From assembly GCF_036541405.1 (NCBI RefSeq), contig NZ_JAZHFS010000006.1:175211-239210 (forward strand): a stretch of 64,000 nt of DNA, in the 5' to 3' direction. Below are positions 1 through 8,358 of this stretch, one piece after another. Under the pieces are notes generated by a model. The model was not told the DNA's origin and ran no database searches. It saw only the letters and a list, made by a program, of their open reading frames with translations. The position numbers were made by a program, and so were the translations under genes. The stretch comes from Clostridium_AD frigoriphilum. Lineage in GTDB: Bacteria > Bacillota > Clostridia > Clostridiales > Clostridiaceae. Numbering within the stretch: the stretch's first letter is position 1; each line of letters starts with the position of its first letter.

Positions 1-352
1 TGCTTTGTGGTATAACCTTACCTAAAGTTTGGCCCTCTCCTAGACTTTCTCCAGACCTTGAAAATACATAAGCTATTTGTCCTTGTGGTATAGTTACAAG
101 CCTCACCTTTTTAACCTTATACTTGAAAGGTGTTTTGAAATGAATACCAGCCCTTAGCACTTCTGGTTGGTAACCTGCTTCTCCTTTAAGTGCTATAAGT
201 CCATCAGCTGGCACTGAACCACCTGAACTCCACCATTTCTCAACAATACCTACTTCATCTGATCCTATGCTTGTAGCCCCTATTCCATAAATAATTAAAA
301 TTAGCACTACTATTACTATACCTACTATAACTAATAATGTGTACGGAATCAT
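1..352 (-). CDS. SPFH/flotillin-like membrane protein (N-terminal part, cut by window edge)
   Basis: This is the first 117 codons of a gene that runs off the left edge. Translation from the ATG at 352 gives a short N-terminus, one strongly hydrophobic helix rich in Val and Ile (about residues 6-24), and then a soluble part containing EVGIVEKWW and IPQGQIAYVFSRSGESL. This is the arrangement of bacterial flotillin/band-7 (SPFH) proteins, which sit on the membrane and organise microdomains. A GGGGG Shine-Dalgarno site lies six bases before the ATG. The assignment rests on the membrane anchor plus the SPFH-like start; the coiled-coil half that would confirm flotillin is outside the window. Confidence 0.7.
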   Translation of the reverse strand, partial: MIPYTLLVIVGIVIVVLILIIYGIGATSIGSDEVGIVEKWWSSGGSVPADGLIALKGEAGYQPEVLRAGIHFKTPFKYKVKKVRLVTIPQGQIAYVFSRSGESLGEGQTLGKVIPQS

Positions 353-476
353 AATTTTCCCCCTTTACTATTTATATTTTATTCTATAACTGATATTAAC
401 ATACTATTGTACTATATGTTGGTATTTTTAAAATAGTATTCAAAAAACATTAAAATCATATTTTTCACCTTAATAA

Positions 477-707
477 CTAAGTTAACTTTCTACCACACAT
501 AGGACAATAATAAATCTTAATTGTTTGAACTGCTATCCCTTCCTTATCCAAGCGAATTTCGTTTTTACCTTCATCAATATAGCAACTATTTTCCCCTGTT
601 GTATCTAATAACTGTTTGCCCTCTTTACAATAAGTACAACCCTTTGTATTAGTTAGCTGAATATTAAAATGTTCTTTGTGATTATCCATAGTAACGCTAT
701 ATCCCAT
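477..707 (-). CDS. small protein with zinc-ribbon-like cysteine pairs
   Basis: A 76-residue protein with two CxxC pairs, CTYC near residues 24-27 and CPMCGRK near the C-terminus, the usual layout of a small zinc ribbon or treble-clef fold. The ATG is preceded by AAGGTGG at good spacing, so the start is well supported. Similar short cysteine-pair proteins are common in clostridial prophages and as free-standing genes, but I do not recognise a named family. It stands alone between the flotillin-like gene and tRNA-Lys, on the same strand as both. The function is unknown; metal binding is an inference from the cysteines. Confidence 0.7.
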   Translation of the reverse strand: MGYSVTMDNHKEHFNIQLTNTKGCTYCKEGKQLLDTTGENSCYIDEGKNEIRLDKEGIAVQTIKIYYCPMCGRKLT

Positions 708-823
708 AATATACCACCTTTTAATTTATTTAGATGCCAATTTGCAACTGTATATTTACTTTATATTTCCCTTCATTCATAATCCTCCATTTTCTTATAT
801 GATTATTATATACATTTTAAATA

Positions 824-863
824 GAAAAAATGCAGATACCTCAACGCTTGAGATATCTGCATA
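824..863 (-). terminator. intrinsic terminator of the tRNA gene
   Basis: Read on the minus strand just after the tRNA, an almost perfect stem with arms ATGCAGATATCTCAA and TTGAGGTATCTGCAT is followed by a T run. It fits as the end of the tRNA transcript. Confidence 0.85.
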
Positions 864-868
864 TATTA

Positions 869-945
869 TGGTGCTCCATCAGGGAATTGAACCCTGGACC
901 CCCTGATTAAGAGTCAGGTGCTCTAACCAGCTGAGCTAATGAAGC
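869..945 (-). tRNA. tRNA-Lys (anticodon CTT)
   Basis: The minus strand folds as a complete tRNA: a 7-bp acceptor stem (GCTTCAT with ATGGAGC), a D arm with AGCTCAGCTGGTTAGAGC, an anticodon stem CCTGA/TCAGG with loop CTCTTAA giving anticodon CTT, and a T arm with GGTTCAATTCC. The 3' CCA is encoded at 869-871. It is followed by a strong intrinsic terminator and has no tRNA neighbours in the window. Confidence 0.97.
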
Positions 946-1056
946 ATGTTAGACAACTTCTTTAGTATATATTACTTTTATGTATTTGTAAATACTTTTT
1001 TTATAAAACTAATAGATAAATGTATATCTATTAGTTTTACTAAGCAAATCATACTA

Positions 1057-1617
1057 TTATTTTATATAATTTACATTATTTTCTTTTCTTTTTGGTGCAT
1101 TAGTTACTTCGATTTTTTTATACCCTAGGCAAAATGAATGTATTTGTTTAAATCCTTCTGGAATTTCAAGCTCTTTAATAAAGTCTTTGCCCTTTTCACT
1201 GTTTAGTAGAATAGAAATAAGTCCAACCCAACAAGAACCAATTTCTAATGATTCAGCAGCTAGTAGCATATTCTGTGTAGCAATGCCACAATCTACTGGA
1301 GCAGACTTAATATTTATGTCCCCAGATACTAATACTACTGTTGGTGCATTATAAAATACATGGAACTTTTCATTATCAGAAAATCTTCTAATATATTCAT
1401 TATCAGAGTCTTTTGCAATTTCTTTAAAAGCATCGCTTAATCTATCGATAATGTCTTTTCTTTGTATTACAGTAAAATGCCATGGTTGCTGATTATTAGC
1501 ACTTGGTGCATATATGCCTGCATCTATTATCTCTGTTAAGTGTGCACCATTAATTTGTTCTGGTAAAAATGCTCTTGTACTTCTTCTATTTCTTATATTT
1601 TTCAAAGTTTCATTCAT
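1057..1617 (-). CDS. nitroreductase-family FMN oxidoreductase
   Basis: 186 residues with the typical N-terminal RRSTRAF motif (about residues 11-17), the APSANNQQPWHF stretch that contacts FMN, and the central GIATQNMLLAAESLEIGSCWVG helix region of the family. Such enzymes are small FMN-dependent NAD(P)H oxidoreductases that act as dimers in the cytoplasm on nitro compounds, quinones or flavins; the natural substrate cannot be read from sequence. The start ATG has AGGAGG seven bases upstream. It stands alone, divergent from the methylase-like gene. The family call is strong, the specific role is open. Confidence 0.9.
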   Translation of the reverse strand: MNETLKNIRNRRSTRAFLPEQINGAHLTEIIDAGIYAPSANNQQPWHFTVIQRKDIIDRLSDAFKEIAKDSDNEYIRRFSDNEKFHVFYNAPTVVLVSGDINIKSAPVDCGIATQNMLLAAESLEIGSCWVGLISILLNSEKGKDFIKELEIPEGFKQIHSFCLGYKKIEVTNAPKRKENNVNYIK

Positions 1618-1784
1618 AATAAATCCTCCTAAGTATATTTGATTTTTTTTAACATCTAGTCACTAAAACAATACTATATCACATTTTCTTCATTAAACGC
1701 ACAGAATCACTCATTTCTTGTTAAAAAAAATAAAATCTATGCTATAATTAAAGTTATTAAATTTAAACATAAGAGGTGAAACAA

Positions 1785-3428
1785 ATGATAGATATAAATG
1801 ATAAATTAGAAATAAATAATAAAATTACAATTTTATTAGAAAATTTAAAAACTTCAGATGATAAACAGAGATCCGCTATAATAAACAAACTATCTCTTGA
1901 TTATAATAATGCCATTCCATTGTTATGGTCAAAAATAATAACTGAGGATGACCCTAGGACATTATTATCCGTTATGAGGGATATTTTGAAAAAGGAAAAA
2001 CCAAAGGGAATGTTTAAAAGAACTATCGGAAATTCAAAGGAAAAGCTCATTGCTTTTCTTTCACATCCTGATCCTAAGGTTCGAAAAAATGTATGTGGTG
2101 TCATAGGTGAACTAGCAGACCCTGCATATTTAGAAGGCTTATATAACGCCTATAACGCCGAAGAGAAGCTATTTGTGAGATATTCATATGTACTTGCGAT
2201 AGGTAACTGTGGTAGTGCTATTGATGGAGAAAAACTAAAGAAAATGTTTGAGGAAGTAGTCCATAACGAACAAATTTCAAAAGATAATAACTCACTGATT
2301 ACAACTAATAAACATATTAATGAAGAAAAGCTAGCACTTACAAGAGCAATAGATAAATTATCTCCAACTGCACGCCATGAATTTAAAGGATTTGCTAGTC
2401 CTGTACCAATGCTACTCACAATTATGAATTATCAATATCAGCTTACTTTAGCTGAACTTGATGAAAAATTAATCGAAGGTAGACTTATTAATGATGGTAT
2501 ACTTATATGTGAAAATGATTTAGATAAGATTTATAGTTGCAGGACTTTTTATGAACTTTTATATCCTTTAGGTGATTGCTCTGACGTGTTGTTTGATTAT
2601 AAGATAATTGCAACTGAAATTATGAATGCAGATATTGTAGGCTTTTTAAATGATTGTCACGATAATGAATCGAATACACCTTTTGGGTACAGAATTGAAT
2701 TTAAAACTACGGACTCCAACAGAGATAGATCCGATTTTGTAAAAAATTTATCTAGAGAGTTAGATTCAATCTCCTCTGGAAATTTAAGAAATAGCCCATC
2801 CTCATATGAAGTTGAAATTCGAATACTTGAAAAAGATAATCTTTGTAATGTATATATTAAGTTATATTCCTTTAAAGATGATAGATTTGACTATAGAAAG
2901 AATGACCTAGCTACATCTATAAATCCAGTAACTGCAGCTATTGTAATAAAATCCATAGAGCAATGGCTAGAACCTACTGCTAAAGTTATAGATCCATTTT
3001 GTGGCGCAGGAACAATGCTTATAGAAAGATCTAAATTAGAACAATCCGAGTCTTTAACAGGAATTGATATATTTAGAACCGCTATAACAGCTGCAACAAT
3101 AAATTCTAAGTTAGCTAATGTAGATATAGAACTTATAGCTGATGATACATTAGAATTTATTCCTTATACTCTATATGATGAGATTATAACAAATATGCCT
3201 TTTGATAATAAATCTACCACTCATAACAAGTACGCAGACCTATATAATGCATTTATAACTAAAATTCCGAGGCTAGTAAAATCAAACGGAATGGCATTTG
3301 TGTACACAATAGAAAAAGAGTTATTTAGAGAAATTTTACTAGATAATGATCAACTTGAATTGCTTAAAGAAATAAAAATTGAAAGTGGTAGACTTACGCC
3401 TCATGTTTTTGTTCTACGAGTAAAATAA
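1785..3428 (+). CDS. HEAT-repeat protein fused to an RNA methylase-like domain
   Basis: 547 residues from the ATG at 1785, which has AGAGGTG six bases upstream; an in-frame GTG at 1776 overlaps that site and is less likely. The first ~180 residues are helical and HEAT-like (for example SHPDPKVRKNVCGVIGEL). A THUMP-like stretch follows at about 300-375. The C-terminal ~180 residues are a Rossmann methyltransferase of the UPF0020/RlmL-Trm14 type, with VIDPFCGAGTMLIERS near residue 400 binding AdoMet and NMPFDNK near 468 in place of the usual NPPY-like catalytic motif. It probably methylates guanine N2 in an RNA. The NMPF variant could mean altered activity. It is a single gene closed by a bidirectional terminator. 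Confidence 0.8.
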   Translation: MIDINDKLEINNKITILLENLKTSDDKQRSAIINKLSLDYNNAIPLLWSKIITEDDPRTLLSVMRDILKKEKPKGMFKRTIGNSKEKLIAFLSHPDPKVRKNVCGVIGELADPAYLEGLYNAYNAEEKLFVRYSYVLAIGNCGSAIDGEKLKKMFEEVVHNEQISKDNNSLITTNKHINEEKLALTRAIDKLSPTARHEFKGFASPVPMLLTIMNYQYQLTLAELDEKLIEGRLINDGILICENDLDKIYSCRTFYELLYPLGDCSDVLFDYKIIATEIMNADIVGFLNDCHDNESNTPFGYRIEFKTTDSNRDRSDFVKNLSRELDSISSGNLRNSPSSYEVEIRILEKDNLCNVYIKLYSFKDDRFDYRKNDLATSINPVTAAIVIKSIEQWLEPTAKVIDPFCGAGTMLIERSKLEQSESLTGIDIFRTAITAATINSKLANVDIELIADDTLEFIPYTLYDEIITNMPFDNKSTTHNKYADLYNAFITKIPRLVKSNGMAFVYTIEKELFREILLDNDQLELLKEIKIESGRLTPHVFVLRVK

Positions 3429-3446
3429 ATTAAGATTATATAAAAA

Positions 3447-3486
3447 AAACAAATGCATCTAAATAATAGGTGCATTTGTTTTTTTA
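3447..3486. terminator. bidirectional terminator between convergent genes
   Basis: The stem ACAAATGCA(C/T)CT with complementary arm AGGTGCATTTGT has A tracts on the left and T tracts on the right. It can stop both the methylase-like gene and the convergent nadE copy. Confidence 0.85.
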
Positions 3487-3488
3487 AT

Positions 3489-4292
3489 TTATTCTACCCA
3501 CCAAGTATCTTTTGTTGAAACTGGTAAATGCCTTTTGTGTTTAGATACATTGTATAACTTCAATATCTTTGCCTCATATTCATTAGAAATCTCTTCACCT
3601 CTTAAATACATACAAACTTGATGATTTAATTCTGTTACTTCTTCTAAATTTGATTTATTATCCCACATACCGCTTGTAGATACCTTATCAATTATAGATT
3701 TAGGAGCATTAAATATCTTAGCCATTTCATAAATTATACCTTTTGTTATCCCAGCAAGTGGTTTTACATCTGCAGCATCATCGCCAAACTTAGTTACCAT
3801 TCCTAGAGTTAATTCAGCAACATTTGTGCAGCCTGCAACTAAAACATCATAAACTTCAGCTATTCTATATATAACTGTCATTCTTATTCTAGATTTTGTA
3901 TTGCCTATATCTACTTTTGAAGAAGGCAAATTATGGAGAAGATCAAGTGATTCATTTACAGGTCCTGTTATATCATAAGTTCTAAATACATCAGGTTGTA
4001 TTACATGCTTCTCAATTTCTAATTCCTCTATATCTGGATTAATTCCAAAAGGAAGCGATAAATTGATTAGCTCAAGTCCTGATTTTTTGATAAGCATACT
4101 AGTAACAAAACTGTCTACTCCACCTGTTAGATTACATACGTAGCCTTTTTTACCAGCAAGCTGCGCATATTTTTTTAAAAAAGTACAAGTTTCCTCTATC
4201 ATTCTATATGCGTATTTTTCATCCGACTCATCTTGAAGAGGACAAGGTATACCAAATTCACTCATTATCTCATCTTGTTTAATTTTATCCAT
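3489..4292 (-). CDS. nadE: NAD+ synthase, second copy
   Basis: 267 residues of the ammonia-dependent NadE type, without the glutaminase domain of long NadE. The PP-loop ATP site is LTGGVDSF at residues 55-62, followed by NLSLPFGI and the KVDIGNTKSRIRM and TVIYRIAEV blocks that form the NaAD pocket. It converts nicotinate adenine dinucleotide, ATP and ammonia to NAD+. It is a close paralogue of the next gene upstream (same length, most residues identical, same ends), so this is a tandem duplication. It has its own Shine-Dalgarno site and an 18-bp promoter-region sequence identical to that of the other copy. It could be specialised, but both copies keep the active-site motifs. Confidence 0.93.
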   Translation of the reverse strand: MDKIKQDEIMSEFGIPCPLQDESDEKYAYRMIEETCTFLKKYAQLAGKKGYVCNLTGGVDSFVTSMLIKKSGLELINLSLPFGINPDIEELEIEKHVIQPDVFRTYDITGPVNESLDLLHNLPSSKVDIGNTKSRIRMTVIYRIAEVYDVLVAGCTNVAELTLGMVTKFGDDAADVKPLAGITKGIIYEMAKIFNAPKSIIDKVSTSGMWDNKSNLEEVTELNHQVCMYLRGEEISNEYEAKILKLYNVSKHKRHLPVSTKDTWWVE

Positions 4293-4323
4293 TTCTTTCC
4301 CCCTTAAACTTATTTATATTCTC

Positions 4324-4341
4324 ATTATAACACATATTATA
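4324..4341 (-). promoter_or_regulatory. promoter-region sequence shared by both nadE copies (copy 2)
   Basis: TATAATATGTGTTATAAT (minus strand) ends 31 bases before the nadE start. The identical 18-mer lies at exactly the same distance from the other nadE copy at 5360-5377. It holds one or two good -10 hexamers (TATAAT), so it is most simply a promoter kept after duplication. An operator role is possible because it is imperfectly palindromic. Confidence 0.6.
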
Positions 4342-4477
4342 TATCTTACGTTAAAACATTAACAATATTCACCCAATATTAACTATTATTATGATATAAC
4401 TAATAATCATCTATAGACTTAGTAAACAATATTTATTTTATGATTAATCATTAATTTAACTCAAAATAAATTCAACG

Positions 4478-4506
4478 AAAAAAAGAGATGTTAAACATCT
4501 CTTTTA
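4478..4506 (-). terminator. terminator of the upstream nadE copy
   Basis: On the minus strand GAGATGTTTAACATCTC is followed by seven T residues, just after the stop codon of the 4525-5328 gene. It separates the two nadE copies into individual transcripts. Confidence 0.85.
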
Positions 4507-4524
4507 CTGTAGGTTTTTATAAAT

Positions 4525-5328
4525 TTATTCAACCCACCAAGTATCTTTTAACGAAACTGGTAAATGTCTTTTGTGTTTAGAAATTTCATATAGCTTTAAT
4601 ATTTTTTCTTCATATACTTTTTCTATATCTCCACCTCTTAAATATATACAAACCTGATGATTTAGTTCTGTTACTATTTTTTGATTTGTTCCATTATCCC
4701 ATACACCAGTTGTAGATAGCTTATCAATTATAGATTGAGGTGCATTAAGTATTTTTGCCATTTCATATACTACACCTTTTGTTATTCCTGCAAGTGGTTG
4801 TACATCTGCTGCACCATCACCATATTTAGTCATCATTCCGAGTGTCAACTCTGCAGCATTTGATACACCAGCAACTAAAACATCATAAACTTCAGCTATT
4901 CTATATAACACAGTCATTCTTATTCTAGCTTTTGTATTTCCGATATCTACCTTTGAAGAAGGTAAATCACGTAAAAGTTCAATAGATTCAATAACAGGAC
5001 CCATTATGTCATAGGTTTTGAAAACCTCTGGTTTTATCACACATTTAGCTTTTTCTACATCATCTATATCTTGTTTTATTCCAAAAGGAAGTGATAAATT
5101 AATTAATTCTAGTCCAGATTTTCTAATTAGCATACTTGTAACGAAGCTATCTACACCACCTGTAAGGTGACAAACATAACCTTTTTTTCCTGTAGCTTTA
5201 GCATATTTTTTTAAAAAATCAGAAGTTTCTTCTATCATTCTATTTGCATATTTTTCATCTGACTCATCTTTAAAAGGATGAGGTATAGCAAATTCTTTCA
5301 TGATTTTTTGTTGCTTAATTTTATCCAT
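4525..5328 (-). CDS. nadE: NAD+ synthase, first copy
   Basis: 267 residues, ammonia-dependent NadE. LTGGVDSF at residues 55-62 is the ATP pyrophosphatase loop, and KVDIGNTKARIRM and DGAADVQPLAGITKG are the conserved dinucleotide-binding stretches. It makes NAD+ from NaAD in the cytoplasm. The start has AAGGAGG at ideal spacing. Sequence and length match the downstream copy almost throughout; most differences are near the C-terminal third and at surface positions. It lies between the candidate structured RNA (5.44 kb) and the second copy, and has its own promoter-like element and terminator. Which copy is the main enzyme cannot be judged. Confidence 0.94.
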   Translation of the reverse strand: MDKIKQQKIMKEFAIPHPFKDESDEKYANRMIEETSDFLKKYAKATGKKGYVCHLTGGVDSFVTSMLIRKSGLELINLSLPFGIKQDIDDVEKAKCVIKPEVFKTYDIMGPVIESIELLRDLPSSKVDIGNTKARIRMTVLYRIAEVYDVLVAGVSNAAELTLGMMTKYGDGAADVQPLAGITKGVVYEMAKILNAPQSIIDKLSTTGVWDNGTNQKIVTELNHQVCIYLRGGDIEKVYEEKILKLYEISKHKRHLPVSLKDTWWVE

Positions 5329-5359
5329 TTAGAGCCTCCTTAAACTTATGTATACGATT

Positions 5360-5377
5360 ATTATAACACATATTATA
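5360..5377 (-). promoter_or_regulatory. promoter-region sequence shared by both nadE copies (copy 1)
   Basis: Same 18-mer as at 4324-4341, at the same distance from the start codon. It contains TATAAT hexamers usable as a -10 box; a weak -35 (GTGAAA) sits 16 bases upstream of the second one. Confidence 0.6.
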
Positions 5378-5440
5378 CTATTTTCACCATATGATAACAT
5401 CTAATATTAATTAAATCATCTCCTGGGTCGCTGCAATATT

Positions 5441-5602
5441 AACGACTTCAGAAGGAGATTTATATTCCCGCTGAAATTTTCTATTTGTTAGGGTATGTAT
5501 CCTCTGGGTAGATCTCTGGGGTAGATAACAATTCTCAATTGTTATCCTCCCACTTATAGAAGTTGGAGACGTTCCTTCTGAAATGTCGTTAAAAATAAAA
5601 AA
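5441..5602 (+). ncRNA. candidate structured non-coding RNA
   Basis: A stretch without a credible ORF that is less AT-rich than the surrounding spacers. Its ends pair over a long range: AACGAC plus TTCAGAAGGA at 5441-5456 with TCCTTCTGAA plus GTCGTT at 5573-5590, broken only by a two-base bulge. The apex is a perfect 10-bp hairpin, GATAACAATT-CTC-AATTGTTATC at 5524-5546. An intrinsic terminator follows at once, favouring a plus-strand transcript; there is no room for a promoter between that terminator and the element on the other strand. The overall rod shape recalls 6S RNA and the raiA-type clostridial RNAs, but I cannot assign a family from memory. A weak promoter (TTCACC-16-TATTAA) lies upstream. 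Confidence 0.5.
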
Positions 5603-5642
5603 AAGCCTCTAAAATTAACATACAATTTTAGAGGCTTTTTAT
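5600..5642. terminator. bidirectional terminator (rnf operon / candidate RNA)
   Basis: The arms AGCCTCTAAAATT and AATTTTAGAGGCT form a stem with a T run on each strand. It ends the rnf operon on the minus strand and would end the candidate RNA on the plus strand. Confidence 0.88.
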
Positions 5643-5656
5643 AAATTTATAAAATT

Positions 5657-6541
5657 TTATTCAGATAAAGTTTTATTTTTAACTGGTTCTGCTGCTATAT
5701 TTGCTGATGGAGCTTCTTTTATATAAGTTTTAATTGCTCCAGTAGGACATTTAGCTGTGCAAGTAGCTTCATTACACTCTGACATACAAATTTTGCTGTC
5801 TACTACAGCTAAATTGTTTTCAATTTTTATTGCACCGTGGGAACAATTTTTAACACAAATTCCACACCCAATACACGCTATAGTACAAAGTTTACGTGCT
5901 ACTGCGCCTTTGTCTTTTGAATTACAATTTATAGCCACATGAATTCCAGGTGAAACTAAATCAATAACTTTCTTTGGACAAACTGATTTACATTTTCCGC
6001 AGCCTGTACATTTTTGTTCATCAATAATAGGTAAACCATTATCACCCATTGTCATTGCATCAAATGGACAATTGTTAACACAGGTTCCAAAACCAAGACA
6101 ACCATATTGACATCCCTTAGGTCCTCCCTGTAGTAATGATGCAGCAACACAGTCTTGTACGCCTTTATACTCATAAGCTTTATTTGCTTTATCTGTGCTA
6201 CCAGCACAATGTACAAAAGCAACCTTTGGTTCCACTTCTAATGCTGCTTTACCAGTTAAATCAGCTACCAATTTTGCAACAGCTGCCTTACCCGGAACAC
6301 AAAGATTTGGTGGTACCTCATCATTCATAACTACAGCTTCTGCATATGCCATACAACCAGCAAATCCACAGGCTCCACACTGACCTTTTGGTAATATATC
6401 CTCAACGATATGAATCAATGGATTTATTTCAATAGAAAACTTTTTATTAGCAAATGCTAAAACTAAACCAAACACCAATCCAACTATTGTCATTACAATT
6501 AACACTGCAATTGCAATATCTAAATTACTCATATTACTCAT
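5657..6541 (-). CDS. rnfB: Rnf complex iron-sulfur subunit RnfB
   Basis: 294 residues. One N-terminal membrane helix (about 8-30) is followed by the RnfB Fe-S motif CGACGFAGC and then several ferredoxin-type [4Fe-4S] motifs, including CVNNCPFDAM, CTGCGKCKSVCP, CIGCGICVKNC and a last C-x3-C-x4-C-x3-CP group. RnfB takes electrons from soluble ferredoxin and passes them to the membrane complex. It is the last gene of rnfCDGEAB and is followed by a terminator. The first ATG has AAGGAG thirteen bases upstream, a little far, and a second ATG three codons on is possible. It is longer than enterobacterial RnfB because of the extra clusters, as usual in clostridia. Confidence 0.95.
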   Translation of the reverse strand: MSNMSNLDIAIAVLIVMTIVGLVFGLVLAFANKKFSIEINPLIHIVEDILPKGQCGACGFAGCMAYAEAVVMNDEVPPNLCVPGKAAVAKLVADLTGKAALEVEPKVAFVHCAGSTDKANKAYEYKGVQDCVAASLLQGGPKGCQYGCLGFGTCVNNCPFDAMTMGDNGLPIIDEQKCTGCGKCKSVCPKKVIDLVSPGIHVAINCNSKDKGAVARKLCTIACIGCGICVKNCSHGAIKIENNLAVVDSKICMSECNEATCTAKCPTGAIKTYIKEAPSANIAAEPVKNKTLSE

Positions 6542-6561
6542 ATTAATTTTTCAGCTCCTTT

Positions 6562-7143
6562 TTATACTGGTATCATCCCAGAAAAACCCAAGAAGGCTAA
6601 TGCAAGCATTCCAGCTAAAATAAACGCTACACCAAGCCCTTGAAGTGGTTTTGGGACATCCGCAAGTCTTAATTTTTCTCTTAAACTTGCCATAAGGACG
6701 ATCGCCAAAGTAAAGCCTAAACCGGCACCTACTGCAGTTACCGCACTGTCTAAAAACGAATTATTATTTTCTACATTTAAAAGTGGTACACTAAATACAA
6801 TACAATTTGTAGCAATTAATAATAAATAAATTCCCCACATATTATATAAAGTAGGTGCATGTTTTTTAATAATCATTTCTAAAAGCTGAACAAAACTAGC
6901 AATTAGTAGTACAAATACCACTGTTGTTAAAAATGTTAAATGAAAAGGCGCTAATACAAAATGGTAAACTAACCATGCCATCATAGAACTTAATGTCATA
7001 ACAGAAGTTACAGCCATTCCAATACCAATAGATGCATTTAAACTTTTTGAAACTCCAAAGAAAATACAAAGTCCTAAAAACCTTGTTAAAACGAAATTGT
7101 TTACAACTATATTACTTGCAAGTATGGTTAAATAATGACCCAT
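6562..7143 (-). CDS. rnfA: Rnf complex membrane subunit RnfA
   Basis: 193 residues, almost entirely six membrane helices, with the conserved starts ASNIVVNNFVLTRFLGLC and FGVSKSLNASIGIGMAV of RnfA/NqrE. RnfA and RnfE form an inverted-topology pair holding a membrane [2Fe-2S] cluster; the cysteine in FLGLCIFFG fits that ligand. It overlaps the rnfE stop by one base (TAATG), indicating translational coupling. Confidence 0.95.
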   Translation of the reverse strand: MGHYLTILASNIVVNNFVLTRFLGLCIFFGVSKSLNASIGIGMAVTSVMTLSSMMAWLVYHFVLAPFHLTFLTTVVFVLLIASFVQLLEMIIKKHAPTLYNMWGIYLLLIATNCIVFSVPLLNVENNNSFLDSAVTAVGAGLGFTLAIVLMASLREKLRLADVPKPLQGLGVAFILAGMLALAFLGFSGMIPV

Positions 7144-7766
7144 TACATCTCACCTCTTTCGAGTTTAACTTTTTCACTATGGTCAATCCACATCTTAAAA
7201 CCAGCTACCATGTAGCCAATTAATATAAATGCACCTGGTGATAAAACCATAATAAGTGCTGGATTATACCAAGAACCAAGAACTTTTATTCCAAATAATG
7301 TTCCTGCACCAATAAGTTCACGAACTATCCCGATTAATACAAGTCCAAGCGCAAAACCACATCCCATTCCAAGTCCATCAAACATAGATGGAATAACTTT
7401 ATTCTTTGATGCAAAAACTTCTGCTCTAGCTAAAATTATTGCAAAAACAACAATTAGTGCAAGATATATTCCTAAAGCCTTATTAAGTGCTGGCAAATAC
7501 GCTTGTAATACCAACTGTACTACAGTAACAATTGTTGCAACTGAAGTAATGTACACCGGTACACGAACCGTCGGATTTACTAATTTTCTAGTAACAGATA
7601 CAACCATATTATTAGCAGTAATAACAAACAGTACCGCAAGTCCCATAACCAAAGAATTTAGCGCACTACTTGTTACCGCTAAAGCAGGGCAAAGACTAAG
7701 TGCAAGAACAAAAATTGGGTTCTCTTCAATAATCCCTTTTTTAAATATGTTCCATAACTCTTTCAT
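7143..7766 (-). CDS. rnfE: Rnf complex membrane subunit RnfE
   Basis: 207 residues with about six membrane helices. The N-terminal KKGIIEENPIFVLALSLCPALAV is diagnostic for RnfE/NqrD, and the cysteine in SLCPALA corresponds to the membrane cluster ligand shared with RnfA. It lies one base downstream of rnfG and overlaps rnfA, so the genes are translated together. It is part of the ion-translocating ferredoxin:NAD+ oxidoreductase. Confidence 0.95.
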   Translation of the reverse strand: MKELWNIFKKGIIEENPIFVLALSLCPALAVTSSALNSLVMGLAVLFVITANNMVVSVTRKLVNPTVRVPVYITSVATIVTVVQLVLQAYLPALNKALGIYLALIVVFAIILARAEVFASKNKVIPSMFDGLGMGCGFALGLVLIGIVRELIGAGTLFGIKVLGSWYNPALIMVLSPGAFILIGYMVAGFKMWIDHSEKVKLERGEM

Positions 7767-7767
7767 A

Positions 7768-8352
7768 TTATTTCCTCCCTACAAACTGTGTAACTTCTTG
7801 CACAGCTTCTTTAATGCCTTTAGTTACCGCTTTAGAAGAAATGGTAGCACCAGTCATTGCTTGAATATTATTTGTTTTTGTTGGATCTTTTGTCACTTCT
7901 AAATCTTTGACTGACTTACCTTTAAATTGGTTTCTAAAAGGATCTTTACTTGCATTGTCTCCAAGTCCAGGTGTTTCTTTAGTTTCTAATATAGTAAATT
8001 CAATAATTTTACCTTGTGGCGTAACTGCTACAAGCATTTTTATCGCTCCACCATATCCTTTACTTTCTGCTGGCACAACATATCCAACTACTTTTCCATC
8101 TTTTTCTGCAGTAAACCATTCTGCCTTACCCTTTACAGGCGTAAATTTTTGTGCACCTACCACTAGTGATTTCATTGCATCAGTTTTAATTCCTGCCGCT
8201 GTTTTCACTGCAACTGGTGCTGTAAAAAAATATACTACAGCAATAATCAATCCTGATATAAAACAGGCAATTGTTAAATTTATAGTGATTTGAAAAATGC
8301 TATATTTTTTCTCATGATTAACTTTAGGCTTGATATTATTCTCATCTGACAT
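7768..8352 (-). CDS. rnfG: Rnf complex flavoprotein subunit RnfG
   Basis: 194 residues. A cytoplasmic N-terminus of ~25 residues, one membrane helix (about 23-45) and an extracytoplasmic FMN-binding domain. MTGATISSKAV near residue 168 is the flavinylation motif, whose threonine carries covalent FMN through a phosphoester bond. The GKGYGGAIKMLV-like stretch and ETKETPGLGD are also typical. The gene sits six bases after rnfD. ApbE, needed to attach FMN, is not in this window. Confidence 0.95.
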   Translation of the reverse strand: MSDENNIKPKVNHEKKYSIFQITINLTIACFISGLIIAVVYFFTAPVAVKTAAGIKTDAMKSLVVGAQKFTPVKGKAEWFTAEKDGKVVGYVVPAESKGYGGAIKMLVAVTPQGKIIEFTILETKETPGLGDNASKDPFRNQFKGKSVKDLEVTKDPTKTNNIQAMTGATISSKAVTKGIKEAVQEVTQFVGRK

Positions 8353-8358
8353 TTTTCA

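Noticed and set aside
5441..5602. T-box or other leader for nadE on the minus strand
   Set aside because: No T-box sequence, and no room for a promoter between the terminator and the element on that strand.
5757..6383. plus-strand ORFs inside rnfB
   Set aside because: Shadows of the cysteine-rich rnfB coding sequence; no Shine-Dalgarno site or known product.
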